Source: Pseudomonadota bacterium (GTDB taxonomy: Bacteria; Pseudomonadota; Alphaproteobacteria; Sphingomonadales; Sphingomonadaceae). From it: a DNA stretch of 6,644 nucleotides. The notes under the pieces are model-generated. The model made no database searches and was not told the origin of the DNA. It saw only the letters and a program-made list of their open reading frames with translations. Below are positions 1 through 5,707 of this stretch, piece after piece (within the stretch, counting starts at the first letter, position 1; each line of letters opens with the position of its first letter). The position numbers and the translations under genes are program-made. The stretch is from positions 1 to 6,644 of the forward strand of contig JAFAED010000204.1 in assembly GCA_023424275.1 (NCBI GenBank), written 5' to 3'.

Positions 1-1
1 G

Positions 2-163
2 CGCGAATTCGTCGCGGGCGACGCGTTCACCCTCGCGGACATCATGCTGTTCGCGTTCCTCGATTTCGGTGCGTCGGTCGGTCAACCGATCGACCCCGCC
101 AACACGAATATTCTCGGCTGGTACGAGCGGATGAAAAGCCGCCCCAGCTTCGCCGCAAACTGA
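2..163 (+). CDS. Glutathione S-transferase family protein, C-terminal fragment (5' end outside window)
   Basis: An open frame enters from the left edge and stops at TGA 161-163, giving the last 53 residues of a protein. The fragment contains GDAFTLADIMLFAFLDF, which fits the GST C-terminal helical domain: the T-L-A-D N-capping box followed by a hydrophobic helix is the hallmark of GST helix 6. It ends with ILGWYERMKSRPSF, the usual 'W..R...RPS' tail of bacterial GSTs. GSTs are cytosolic enzymes that conjugate glutathione to electrophiles or use it for isomerisation or dehalogenation. The thioredoxin-like N-terminal domain, which would show the class and catalytic residue, is outside the window. 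Only 18 nt separate it from the downstream VOC gene on the same strand, so the two are probably co-transcribed. Family assignment is fairly secure. Substrate is unknown. Confidence 0.8.
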   Translation, partial: REFVAGDAFTLADIMLFAFLDFGASVGQPIDPANTNILGWYERMKSRPSFAAN

Positions 164-181
164 ACGACAAGGAGACGGATC

Positions 182-775
182 ATGGCTGCAGCAAATAGCG
201 AATTCGAATTCTGCGGGGTCAACCACCTCGCCCTCGTGTGCAAGGACATGGCGAAGACGGTCGAATTCTACCGCGACAAGCTCGGCATGCCGCTGACCAA
301 GACGATCGACCTGCCCGGCGGCCGCGGCCAGCATTTCTTCTTCGACATCGGCAATGGCGACAGCCTCGCCTTTTTCTGGTTCCCGAACGCACCCGAGGCC
401 GTTCCGGGCATTTCCGCCCCTGCCGCGCTGCCGACGCAAGGCAGCTTCGTGTCGGCGCACGGATCGATGAACCATATCGCGATCAACGTCCGTGCCGACA
501 AGTTCGACGAATATTATAATCGCCTGATCGAGAAGGGCATCGAGGTAACGCCGGTGCTGAACCATGACGACAGCCCGATGCAGGCCTCGGCCGAAATGCA
601 CCCCGGCGTCTTCGTCCGCTCGGTCTATTTCTTCGACCCCGACGGCGCCTGCCTCGAGTTCGCGGCGTGGACCAAGACCTTCGACGAAAGCGACGTCGCG
701 CACGACCCGGTGCAGGCCGACGGTACGAAGCGCGAAGGCTTCATCACCGGCCGCACCCCGGTACCCGCCGAATAG
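182..775 (+). CDS. VOC-superfamily protein (glyoxalase / extradiol dioxygenase fold)
   Basis: This 197-residue protein has the two-module vicinal-oxygen-chelate pattern. The first module begins at about residue 11 (CGVNHLALVCKDMAKTVEFY, then RDKLGMPL). The second begins at about residue 96 (MNHIAINV) and ends in FFDPDGACLEFAAW at 150-162. Candidate metal ligands are His15, His98 and Glu159, at the positions usual for this fold; the fourth position in the first module is not obvious. VOC enzymes bind a divalent metal and act as lyases, dioxygenases, epimerases or thiol transferases. The gap between the modules (about residues 69-95) is rather long, and there is a polar C-terminal tail after residue 165. 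ATG at 182 is supported by AAGGAG at 169-174, 7 nt upstream. It follows a GST gene closely and is closed by a hairpin terminator. A glutathione-linked lyase or a ring-cleavage dioxygenase is possible; the sequence does not decide. Confidence 0.85.
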   Translation: MAAANSEFEFCGVNHLALVCKDMAKTVEFYRDKLGMPLTKTIDLPGGRGQHFFFDIGNGDSLAFFWFPNAPEAVPGISAPAALPTQGSFVSAHGSMNHIAINVRADKFDEYYNRLIEKGIEVTPVLNHDDSPMQASAEMHPGVFVRSVYFFDPDGACLEFAAWTKTFDESDVAHDPVQADGTKREGFITGRTPVPAE

Positions 776-812
776 AAATTCCCAATCATTACCCATTGGG
801 AACTCCTCCTGG

Positions 813-839
813 ACCCGGCCTTTGGCCGGGTTCTTTTTT
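813..839 (+). terminator. Intrinsic (rho-independent) terminator after the GST-VOC operon
   Basis: A perfect 8-bp GC-rich stem, acccggcc at 813-820 pairing with ggccgggt at 824-831, closes a 3-nt ttt loop. It is followed at once by a T-rich run (tcttttttg, 832-840). It lies 37 nt after the VOC stop codon, which is a standard position for ending the plus-strand transcript. Confidence 0.9.
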
Positions 840-880
840 GGGCTACCCAGATGTCGTCTTGCGATCGGTTGCAGACATAA

Positions 881-1012
881 GATCCTCCCCATCGACTTGC
901 GATGGGGAGGTGGCAGCCCGCAGGGCTGACGGAGGGGCCGCAACCTCGCTACCCCTCCACCACCGCCTGCGGCGGCGGTCCCCCTCCCCATCGCAAGTCG
1001 ATGGGGAGGATC
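881..1012. repeat. Composite palindromic intergenic element, perfect 30-bp outer inverted arms
   Basis: The left arm at 881-910 is the exact reverse complement of 983-1012. Each arm is itself a hairpin: an 11-bp stem (cctccccatcg with cgatggggagg) around a 5-nt loop, at 884-910 and 983-1009. Between the arms are smaller inverted repeats: cagccc 914-919 with gggctg 923-928, ggagggg 931-937 with cccctcc 952-958, and accgcc 962-967 with ggcggt 974-979. The whole can fold either as one long stem or as a row of hairpins. I recall similar modules as common intergenic repeats in sphingomonad genomes, but no search was run. It contains no gene. It sits between convergent genes, where it may stabilise or terminate transcripts. 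Confidence 0.85.
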
Positions 1013-1140
1013 TTTGATGGCAGCTCACCACCCCACAGCCGACATCAACCGATCCGAAAATACCGCTGTCCTACTTTATTCCGTCGTGCCAGCCTCCGCG
1101 CCGCTCTTTGAAATAGTCGGCTTCAGCAACCTCGCCTAAA

Positions 1141-1251
1141 GCGACAAAGGAGACATTTGCGACGCGCGCGTCCGTATCTTTTGTCGCCTTAAGGCCACAA
1201 AGGACACAGTTTCGATACGCCCATGCGGGGCTTTTGTGGCTTTAAGGCGAT
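1141..1251. repeat. Two tandem 53-bp hairpin units
   Basis: Unit 1 (1141-1193) and unit 2 (1194-1246) align without gaps and match at 39 of 53 positions by my count. Each starts with gcSacaaagg and ends with cttttgtSgc plus an aag tail, so each can form a stem of 8 Watson-Crick pairs (1141-1148 with 1180-1187; 1194-1201 with 1233-1240). The third pair is G-C in unit 1 and C-G in unit 2, a compensatory change. Unit 2 can also extend its stem using the end of unit 1: 1183-1203 pairs with 1231-1251 over 21 bp including three G-T wobbles. The two folds share 1183-1187 and so compete. No protein-coding role is apparent. Confidence 0.75.
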
Positions 1252-1302
1252 CAACGCGGCTTTGCCGTCACTCAACCCTGTCGCGGCGAGCGGCCTTGCT
1301 TC

Positions 1303-2868
1303 CTATCCCACTGCCCGGTCGCGCCCCTCCCAATAGGGCGCACGCAGTTCGCGGCGCAGCACCTTGCCCGAGGGATTGCGCGGCAACGCCTCGATGAATT
1401 CGATGCTCTTCGGGACCTTGTACGCCGCAATCCGTGTCCGCGCCCAATCGACGATATCGGCGGGGTCGAGCGTCGCGCCGGCGGCGGGCACGACCAGCGC
1501 CTTCACCCCCTCGCCCCATTTGTCGTCGGGCACGCCGATCACCGCGACGTCGGCGACCCCGGGGCAGCCCATGATCGCGCTCTCGACCTCCGCCGGATAG
1601 ACATTCTCGCCGCCCGACACGATCATGTCCTTGATCCGGTCGTGGACATAATAAAAGCCGTCGGCGTCGCGGTAGCCGACGTCGCCGGTATGCAGCCAGC
1701 CGCCCGCGAGCGTCTCTTCGGTCGCTTTTTCGCGGTTCCAATAACCCTTCATCACGATACCGCCGCGGATCGCGATTTCGCCGATCTCGCCCTTGCCAAG
1801 CTCGCGTCCCTCGCCATCGAGGATCGCCATCGCGGCACCCGGCCAGGGCTTGCCGCACGAGGTCAGCTTCCCGGGCAGGTCATGCGCGCTCGGCGACAGA
1901 TAGGAACCGCCGCCAGCGGACTCCGTCATGCCGTAAAATTGCACGAAATCGCAGCCGAAGGTCGCCCGCGCGCGGCGCAGCACATCCTCGGCGATCGGCG
2001 ACGCACCATAGGCGATCGATTTGAGCGCGGGATAGGCGCCGCTGTTCGCATCGGGCTGGAGCAGCATCATCTGGATCATCGCGGGAGCAAGGAAAGCGTG
2101 CGCCACATCCTCCTCGCGCATCATGCGCACCGCGTCGGCCGCGGTAAAATCCTTGACGAGCACCAGCCGCCCGCCCTGCGCGAGGCCTGAGAAGCTGACG
2201 TTCGTGCCGGCGACGTGGAACAGCGGCATGACGATCATCACCGTCTCGACCTCGCCATAGGCGAAGCCGTCGACTTCGGTCGCGGCCTCGAGGAAGGTGC
2301 GGTAATTGGCGTTGGTGAGCACGACACCCTTGGGCAGTCCGGTCGTGCCGCTGGTGTAGAGCTGGAGCACATCGTCGGTCAGCTGCGGCGGGTCCGCGAG
2401 CGGCGCGTCGGATGCCGCGCCGAGCCAGGCGTCAAAGGGTTCGAACGCCGGATGTTCGCCATAGAGCGCGATCAGGCGCGGTGGAGCGGCGAGGTCGGCG
2501 ATCGCGGCGAGTGCGCAGTCGAAGAAATCCTCGCCGACGAACAGCAGCTTCGGCTCGGCATCGCCCAGGATGAAGCCGATCTCGGCGGGAGCGAGGCGGC
2601 AATTGATCGGCGCGAAACAGGCGCGCGCACGCGCCGTGCCGAAGAAGAGCGGATACCAGCCATCGTGGTTCTTGGTGAGCGCCGACACGCGGTCGCCGGG
2701 CGCTACGCCCGACGCGATCAGCGCCTGCGCAACGCGGTTCGACCGCGCATCGAGCTCGGCGAAACTCGTCTCCCGCGTCCCGAATTTCACCGCGGTCGCC
2801 GTCCCCCGCACCCGCGCCTGTGCCGCCGGAATATCCGCCAGCGTCCGGATCGCCTCCAGATCGATCAT
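1303..2868 (-). CDS. AMP-forming acyl-CoA synthetase (fatty-acid/aryl-CoA ligase family)
   Basis: A complete 521-residue ANL-superfamily adenylating enzyme that activates a carboxylic acid with ATP and joins it to coenzyme A in the cytosol. Visible motifs in order are the ATP-phosphate loop YTSGTTGLPKG (171-181), the adenine-binding YGMTES (312-317), GWLHTGD (390-396) with the hinge DRIKDMIVSGGENVYP (410-425), and PSGKVLRREL, with the catalytic lysine at 502. All core motifs are intact and the length is normal for the family. The frame opens further upstream, but I choose ATG 2868 because tctcc at 2874-2878 reads as GGAGA on the minus strand, 5 nt before it, and the protein then begins MIDLEAIRTLADI, a normal N-terminus. 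It is divergently oriented from the MetE-like gene. The acid substrate (fatty, aromatic or other) cannot be read from the sequence. Confidence 0.93.
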   Translation of the reverse strand: MIDLEAIRTLADIPAAQARVRGTATAVKFGTRETSFAELDARSNRVAQALIASGVAPGDRVSALTKNHDGWYPLFFGTARARACFAPINCRLAPAEIGFILGDAEPKLLFVGEDFFDCALAAIADLAAPPRLIALYGEHPAFEPFDAWLGAASDAPLADPPQLTDDVLQLYTSGTTGLPKGVVLTNANYRTFLEAATEVDGFAYGEVETVMIVMPLFHVAGTNVSFSGLAQGGRLVLVKDFTAADAVRMMREEDVAHAFLAPAMIQMMLLQPDANSGAYPALKSIAYGASPIAEDVLRRARATFGCDFVQFYGMTESAGGGSYLSPSAHDLPGKLTSCGKPWPGAAMAILDGEGRELGKGEIGEIAIRGGIVMKGYWNREKATEETLAGGWLHTGDVGYRDADGFYYVHDRIKDMIVSGGENVYPAEVESAIMGCPGVADVAVIGVPDDKWGEGVKALVVPAAGATLDPADIVDWARTRIAAYKVPKSIEFIEALPRNPSGKVLRRELRAPYWEGRDRAVG

Positions 2869-2873
2869 TTTGC

Positions 2874-2878
2874 TCTCC
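2874..2878 (-). promoter_or_regulatory. Ribosome binding site of the acyl-CoA synthetase gene
   Basis: GGAGA on the minus strand, 5 nt before ATG 2868. It decides the start against a 17-codon longer frame that would have to be translated from inside the divergent promoter region. Confidence 0.75.
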
Positions 2879-2942
2879 CAACCGTCGTTTCGACTTGAAT
2901 TAGATAGAATACTAAGCAAATGCTTGACCAGCTAAAAATTCG

Positions 2943-2948
2943 AGAGGA
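2943..2948 (+). promoter_or_regulatory. Ribosome binding site that sets the TTG start of the MetE-like gene
   Basis: AGAGGA at 2943-2948 lies 6 nt before TTG 2955, an ideal distance, but directly abuts the other in-frame TTG at 2949. An in-frame TGA at 2925-2927 rules out a start further upstream, and no ATG or GTG is available near the site. Confidence 0.65.
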
Positions 2949-2954
2949 TTGGCC

Positions 2955-4007
2955 TTGTTCGACCACCCCATATTGCCGACGACGATCGTCGGAAGCTACC
3001 CCCAGCCTGACTGGCTGATCGACCGCGAGCGCTTGAAGGCCAGCCTGCCCCCGCGCGTGCGTGCCGAGACGCTGTGGCGCATCCCCGACCCCTGGCTCGC
3101 CGACGCGCAGGAAGCTGCGACGCTGATGGCGATCCGCGATCAGGAAGAGCTCGGCATCGACATCGTCGGCGATGGCGAAATGCGCCGCGAAAGCTATTCG
3201 AACCGGCTCGCGACGGCGCTGTCGGGGATCGACACCGAGAAGCATGGCACGGCGATCGACCGCACCGGCAATGCGAATCCGGTACCGCTCGTCTCCGGCC
3301 CCATCCGCCGTGTCGCGCCGATCGAGGCGCAGGACGCGGCGTTCCTCCGCCGCCATTCGGCCAAGCCGGTGAAGCTCACCCTGCCCGGTCCGTTCACGAT
3401 GACGCAGCAGGCCGAAAATGGCTATTATCCCGACCTGCGGGCGCTCGCGATGGACTATGCCGATGCGGTCAATGCCGAGGTGAAGGATCTGTTCGCGGCG
3501 GGCGTCGACGTCGTCCAGCTCGACGAACCCTATCTGCAAGCGCGCGCTGCCGAGGCGAACAGCTATGCGATCGAGGCGATCAACCGTGCGCTCGACGGCG
3601 TCGACGGGACGACCGCGCTGCATATCTGCTTCGGCTATGCGATGGTGCATCACGGCGCGGGCGCGACGGGACCGAAGCCCAAGGCCTATGATTTCCTCGC
3701 CGAACTCGAAGCGTCGGCGATCGACGTCATCTCGATCGAGGCGGCGCAGCCGGGGCTCGACCCCGCGATCCTCGCCGAACTGCCGACCAAGACGATCATG
3801 TATGGCGTGCTCGACCTGTCTATCCCCGAGGTGGAGACGCCCGAAGTGGTCGCGGAGCGCATTCGCGAGGCGCTGCGCTATGTCGATGCCGAACGCCTGT
3901 GGATCGCACCCGATTGCGGGATGAAATATCACAGCCGCGCGCATAGCCAGGCCAAGCTGAAGGCCATGGTCGACGGAACGGCGCTGGTGCGCGCGGAGCT
4001 GAGGTAA
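2955..4007 (+). CDS. Short MetE-like (cobalamin-independent methionine synthase C-terminal domain family) zinc methyl/alkyltransferase
   Basis: The 350-residue product matches the catalytic C-terminal barrel of MetE only; the N-terminal half of the roughly 750-residue full enzyme is absent. Motifs in order: TTIVGSYPQPDWL (9-21), GDGEMRRESY (72-81), LPGPFTMTQQ (143-152), QLDEP (188-192), HICFGY (223-228), SIEAAQPG (260-267) and APDCGMK (318-324). The four zinc ligands of MetE have counterparts in His223, Cys225, Glu262 and Cys321, so a thiol-activating zinc site should be intact. Family members move methyl or alkyl groups onto thiols. Stand-alone short forms include methionine synthases using other methyl donors and epoxyalkane:coenzyme M transferase, and many have no known role. 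The start is TTG, chosen from the ribosome binding site; TTG 2949 would add two residues. It is a single-gene unit divergent from the acyl-CoA synthetase, so a catabolic role is as plausible as methionine synthesis. Confidence 0.85.
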   Translation: MFDHPILPTTIVGSYPQPDWLIDRERLKASLPPRVRAETLWRIPDPWLADAQEAATLMAIRDQEELGIDIVGDGEMRRESYSNRLATALSGIDTEKHGTAIDRTGNANPVPLVSGPIRRVAPIEAQDAAFLRRHSAKPVKLTLPGPFTMTQQAENGYYPDLRALAMDYADAVNAEVKDLFAAGVDVVQLDEPYLQARAAEANSYAIEAINRALDGVDGTTALHICFGYAMVHHGAGATGPKPKAYDFLAELEASAIDVISIEAAQPGLDPAILAELPTKTIMYGVLDLSIPEVETPEVVAERIREALRYVDAERLWIAPDCGMKYHSRAHSQAKLKAMVDGTALVRAELR

Positions 4008-4016
4008 AACCAATCC

Positions 4017-4090
4017 TCGTCATTCCCGCGAAAGCGGGAACCCAGTGGCGATGCTTGCTCGCTGGGTTCCCGCTTTCGCGGGAATGACGA
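4017..4090. repeat. 29-bp perfect inverted repeat at a convergent gene junction
   Basis: The left arm at 4017-4045 is the exact reverse complement of 4062-4090, with a 16-nt loop. Within each arm there is a smaller hairpin (ttcccgc ... gcgggaa, 4023-4040 and 4067-4084); on the plus strand the left one has a gaaa tetraloop. It fills the space between the MetE-like stop (9 nt away) and the alpha/beta-hydrolase stop (4 nt away), so it could act as a bidirectional transcript end or 3' stabiliser. There is no T-run next to it, so it is not a textbook terminator. Similar 'attcccgcgaaagcgggaat' repeats are widespread in proteobacterial intergenic DNA. Confidence 0.85.
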
Positions 4091-4094
4091 AGGT

Positions 4095-4787
4095 TTACTG
4101 GTCGATGAACGCCGTCAACAGCGGCACGATCACCTCGGGCGCCTCGACCGTCGGCAGATGCCCTGCCCCGGCGATTACCTCGAGCCGCGCCCCCGGGATC
4201 GCTTCCAATATCTCCTCATGGTGCGCACGGCTGGTGATGCCGTCCTTCTCGCCCCACACCAGCAGCGTCGGCACCGCGATCTCATGCAAACGCGGGCGGC
4301 TGTCGATCCGCGCCATGATCGCGCGCTGTTGTGCAAGGAAGGTCTCTGCGCCGGTATCCGCGGCCATTTTGCGCGCGATGCCGAGCAGATGCTCGTCGTC
4401 CCGCTTTTCTTCCGGAAACAGGATCGGGATGCGCTCCTCGACGACCTGACCGAATTGGCCGCTTTCGACGAGGTCGATATAGCCTTGCCGCCGCGCGGTC
4501 TGCGCGGGGCCATCGGCCGAGGCGAGCGTCGAGATCAGCGCGAGCCTGGCGACGCGTTCGGGCGCGCGGCGCATTACCTCGAAGGCGACAAAGCCGCCCA
4601 TGGCGTGAGCGACAAGGGTGAATTTCGGAGGAGCATTGTCGAGCAGGCGCTGCGCGAAACCTTCGATCCTATCGTCGCTGCGGTTATCCGCGACGATGAT
4701 GTCGCGGTCGGCCCATGCGTCGAGCAAGGGCTGCCACACGGCATCGGTCAAAAGCTGGCCGGTTATCAGAACAATAGGAATCGACAT
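4095..4787 (-). CDS. Alpha/beta-hydrolase-fold protein with Ala in place of the nucleophilic Ser
   Basis: The product has 230 residues, a compact alpha/beta hydrolase. It begins MSIPIVLITGQLLTDAVW, where the oxyanion-hole strand and loop are expected. The nucleophile elbow LVAHAMGGF (58-66) stands where relatives have GHSMGG; residue 62 is Ala (codon gcc on the minus strand, bases 4602-4604). The acid LLVWGEKD (Asp182) and the base GAGHLPTVEAPE (His210) are kept. Relatives are esterases, lactonases and C-C hydrolases. Without the Ser it cannot use the normal acyl-enzyme route; it could be a lyase, isomerase or decarboxylase, act by His/Asp general-base chemistry, or be non-catalytic. It is the last gene of a minus-strand operon; its ATG overlaps the stop of the dehydrogenase gene by one base (TAATG). 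The frame runs on upstream inside the dehydrogenase gene, but that extension is low-complexity arginine-rich shadow. Confidence 0.88.
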   Translation of the reverse strand: MSIPIVLITGQLLTDAVWQPLLDAWADRDIIVADNRSDDRIEGFAQRLLDNAPPKFTLVAHAMGGFVAFEVMRRAPERVARLALISTLASADGPAQTARRQGYIDLVESGQFGQVVEERIPILFPEEKRDDEHLLGIARKMAADTGAETFLAQQRAIMARIDSRPRLHEIAVPTLLVWGEKDGITSRAHHEEILEAIPGARLEVIAGAGHLPTVEAPEVIVPLLTAFIDQ

Positions 4788-5707
4788 TAGACCACCTGAT
4801 GAAGAAGCGGCTCGCCAGCGGCGAGGCGGCGGCAGTTTTCCTGCGCCACCGTCAGGCTGCGCACGAGCGTTTCGGGGGTGAGCCACGCGATATGCGGAGC
4901 CAGCACGGCGTTCGGCAGCCCAAGCAGCGGATTGCCGCGCGGCAAAGGCTCTTCGGCGAACACATCGAGCCCGGCACCCCGCAGATGCCCCGACGCGAGC
5001 GCGTCGACGAGCACAGCCTGATCGACGAGTTCGCCGCGCGCGGTGTTCACGAGGACCGCGCCTTTCTTCATTGCGAACGGGTCGATACTCGAACGTGTCT
5101 CGTCGGTCAGCGGGATGTGCAGCGACACGATATCGCTGGCGGCGAGGAGTTCGCCCAGCGGCAGAAACTCGTAAGGCACGTCGCGCCGGCTTTGTGCGGT
5201 ATAGACGACCCTCGCGCCGAGCGCCGCCAGCACGGGCGCAAGCAACTGCGCAGAATTGCCGAAGCCAACCAGCCCCACCGTGCGTCCGCCGATCTCGCCC
5301 ACGCTGTCCAGTTCGGACGGATCGGCCGTCCACCCCTCCCCGGCGCGCGTGCGTGCGTCGAAGAAACAGGTGCGGCGCAGCACCGCCATCGTCAGCGACA
5401 GCGCCATTTCAGCGACTGCCTGACTGTTCGTGCCGGGCATGTTGCACACTGCGACGCCATGATCCCGCGCGGCATCGAGCGCGATCGTGTTCACCCCGAC
5501 GCCGAGCTTCTGGATCAGTTTCAATTTCGGTGCCGAAGCGATGAACGCGGGGGTGACGGGCGTCAGGACGTGCAGCAGCGCGGTGATCTCGCCCGCCACG
5601 CCGTCGAGCGGCTCGGCCTCGTCGACATGCGTCACCACGCCCGCGCCAAAGATAGTGTCGACGGCTTCGCGAAAACCGGGGCTGGGGCGGGCGTGCAGGA
5701 CGATCAT
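4787..5707 (-). CDS. D-2-hydroxyacid dehydrogenase family oxidoreductase
   Basis: A complete 306-residue member of the D-isomer-specific 2-hydroxyacid dehydrogenase family, which interconverts 2-oxo acids and D-2-hydroxy acids with NAD(P)H. Family features in order: LKLIQKLGVGVNTIAL (62-77), the Rossmann turn GLVGFGNSAQ (145-154), LVNTARGELVD with catalytic Arg224, GLDVFAEEPLP with Glu253, and LAPHIAWLTPET with His272. The catalytic Arg-Glu-His set is complete. Two cofactor-site oddities: the third Gly of GxGxxG is Ala153, and the Asp that usually ends the second strand is replaced by YTAQSRRD (169-176), with Thr170 and Arg174/Arg175, which suggests NADP(H) preference. ATG at 5707 overlaps the stop of the upstream enolase-like gene in an ATGA arrangement, indicating translational coupling. 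Glyoxylate/hydroxypyruvate reductase- or phosphoglycerate dehydrogenase-like activity is possible. The substrate is not determined. Confidence 0.9.
   Translation of the reverse strand: MIVLHARPSPGFREAVDTIFGAGVVTHVDEAEPLDGVAGEITALLHVLTPVTPAFIASAPKLKLIQKLGVGVNTIALDAARDHGVAVCNMPGTNSQAVAEMALSLTMAVLRRTCFFDARTRAGEGWTADPSELDSVGEIGGRTVGLVGFGNSAQLLAPVLAALGARVVYTAQSRRDVPYEFLPLGELLAASDIVSLHIPLTDETRSSIDPFAMKKGAVLVNTARGELVDQAVLVDALASGHLRGAGLDVFAEEPLPRGNPLLGLPNAVLAPHIAWLTPETLVRSLTVAQENCRRLAAGEPLLHQVV

Larger units (their letters stand above)
776..1302. other. Gene-free convergent intergenic region rich in inverted repeats
   Basis: About 527 bp separate the stop of the plus-strand VOC gene from the stop of the minus-strand acyl-CoA synthetase gene. 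Short open frames crossing it are arginine/proline/serine-rich and look like no protein I recognise, so I call no gene here. It holds a weak hairpin (cccaat 781-786 with attggg 795-800), an intrinsic terminator, a composite palindromic element (881-1012) and a pair of tandem hairpin units (1141-1251). I see nothing notable in 841-880, 1013-1140 or 1252-1302. Confidence 0.7.
2869..2954. promoter_or_regulatory. Divergent promoter region with a 12-bp palindrome (candidate operator, 2914-2925)
   Basis: This 86-bp spacer between the two divergent start codons is clearly more AT-rich than its surroundings. At 2914-2925 it holds aagcaaatgctt, a palindrome of aagca and tgctt around two A residues. 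Its size and place suit a dimeric repressor of the TetR or MarR kind, common beside acyl-CoA ligase genes, but no regulator gene is in the window. A TTGACC hexamer at 2924-2929 overlaps it but is too near the plus-strand start for a normal -35/-10 promoter. I cannot place convincing -10 boxes on either strand. Confidence 0.45.

Noticed and set aside
881..1012. CRISPR array or insertion-sequence ends
   Set aside because: The repeats are inverted, not regularly spaced direct repeats, and no transposase or cas gene is present.
1268..1858. A 196-codon minus-strand open frame overlapping the end of the acyl-CoA synthetase gene
   Set aside because: It is an alternative frame of the same DNA with an arginine-dominated product.
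2215..2898. A 227-codon plus-strand open frame opposite the acyl-CoA synthetase
   Set aside because: It is an antisense shadow of a well-conserved gene, with low-complexity Arg/Glu/Gly composition.
1303..2919. Longer form of the acyl-CoA synthetase starting near 2919
   Set aside because: It would extend into the AT-rich divergent promoter region and over the candidate operator. The ATG at 2868 has a good ribosome binding site.
2865..4013. A 382-codon minus-strand open frame covering the whole MetE-like gene
   Set aside because: It has no recognisable family, is full of Arg, Asp and His, and lies opposite a clear MetE-like protein with its zinc ligands.
4788..5333. Upstream extension of the hydrolase-fold gene as a fusion
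   Set aside because: The added residues are arginine/alanine-rich shadow sequence inside the dehydrogenase gene. The ATG at 4787 forms a normal TAATG overlap and the protein then begins as family members do.
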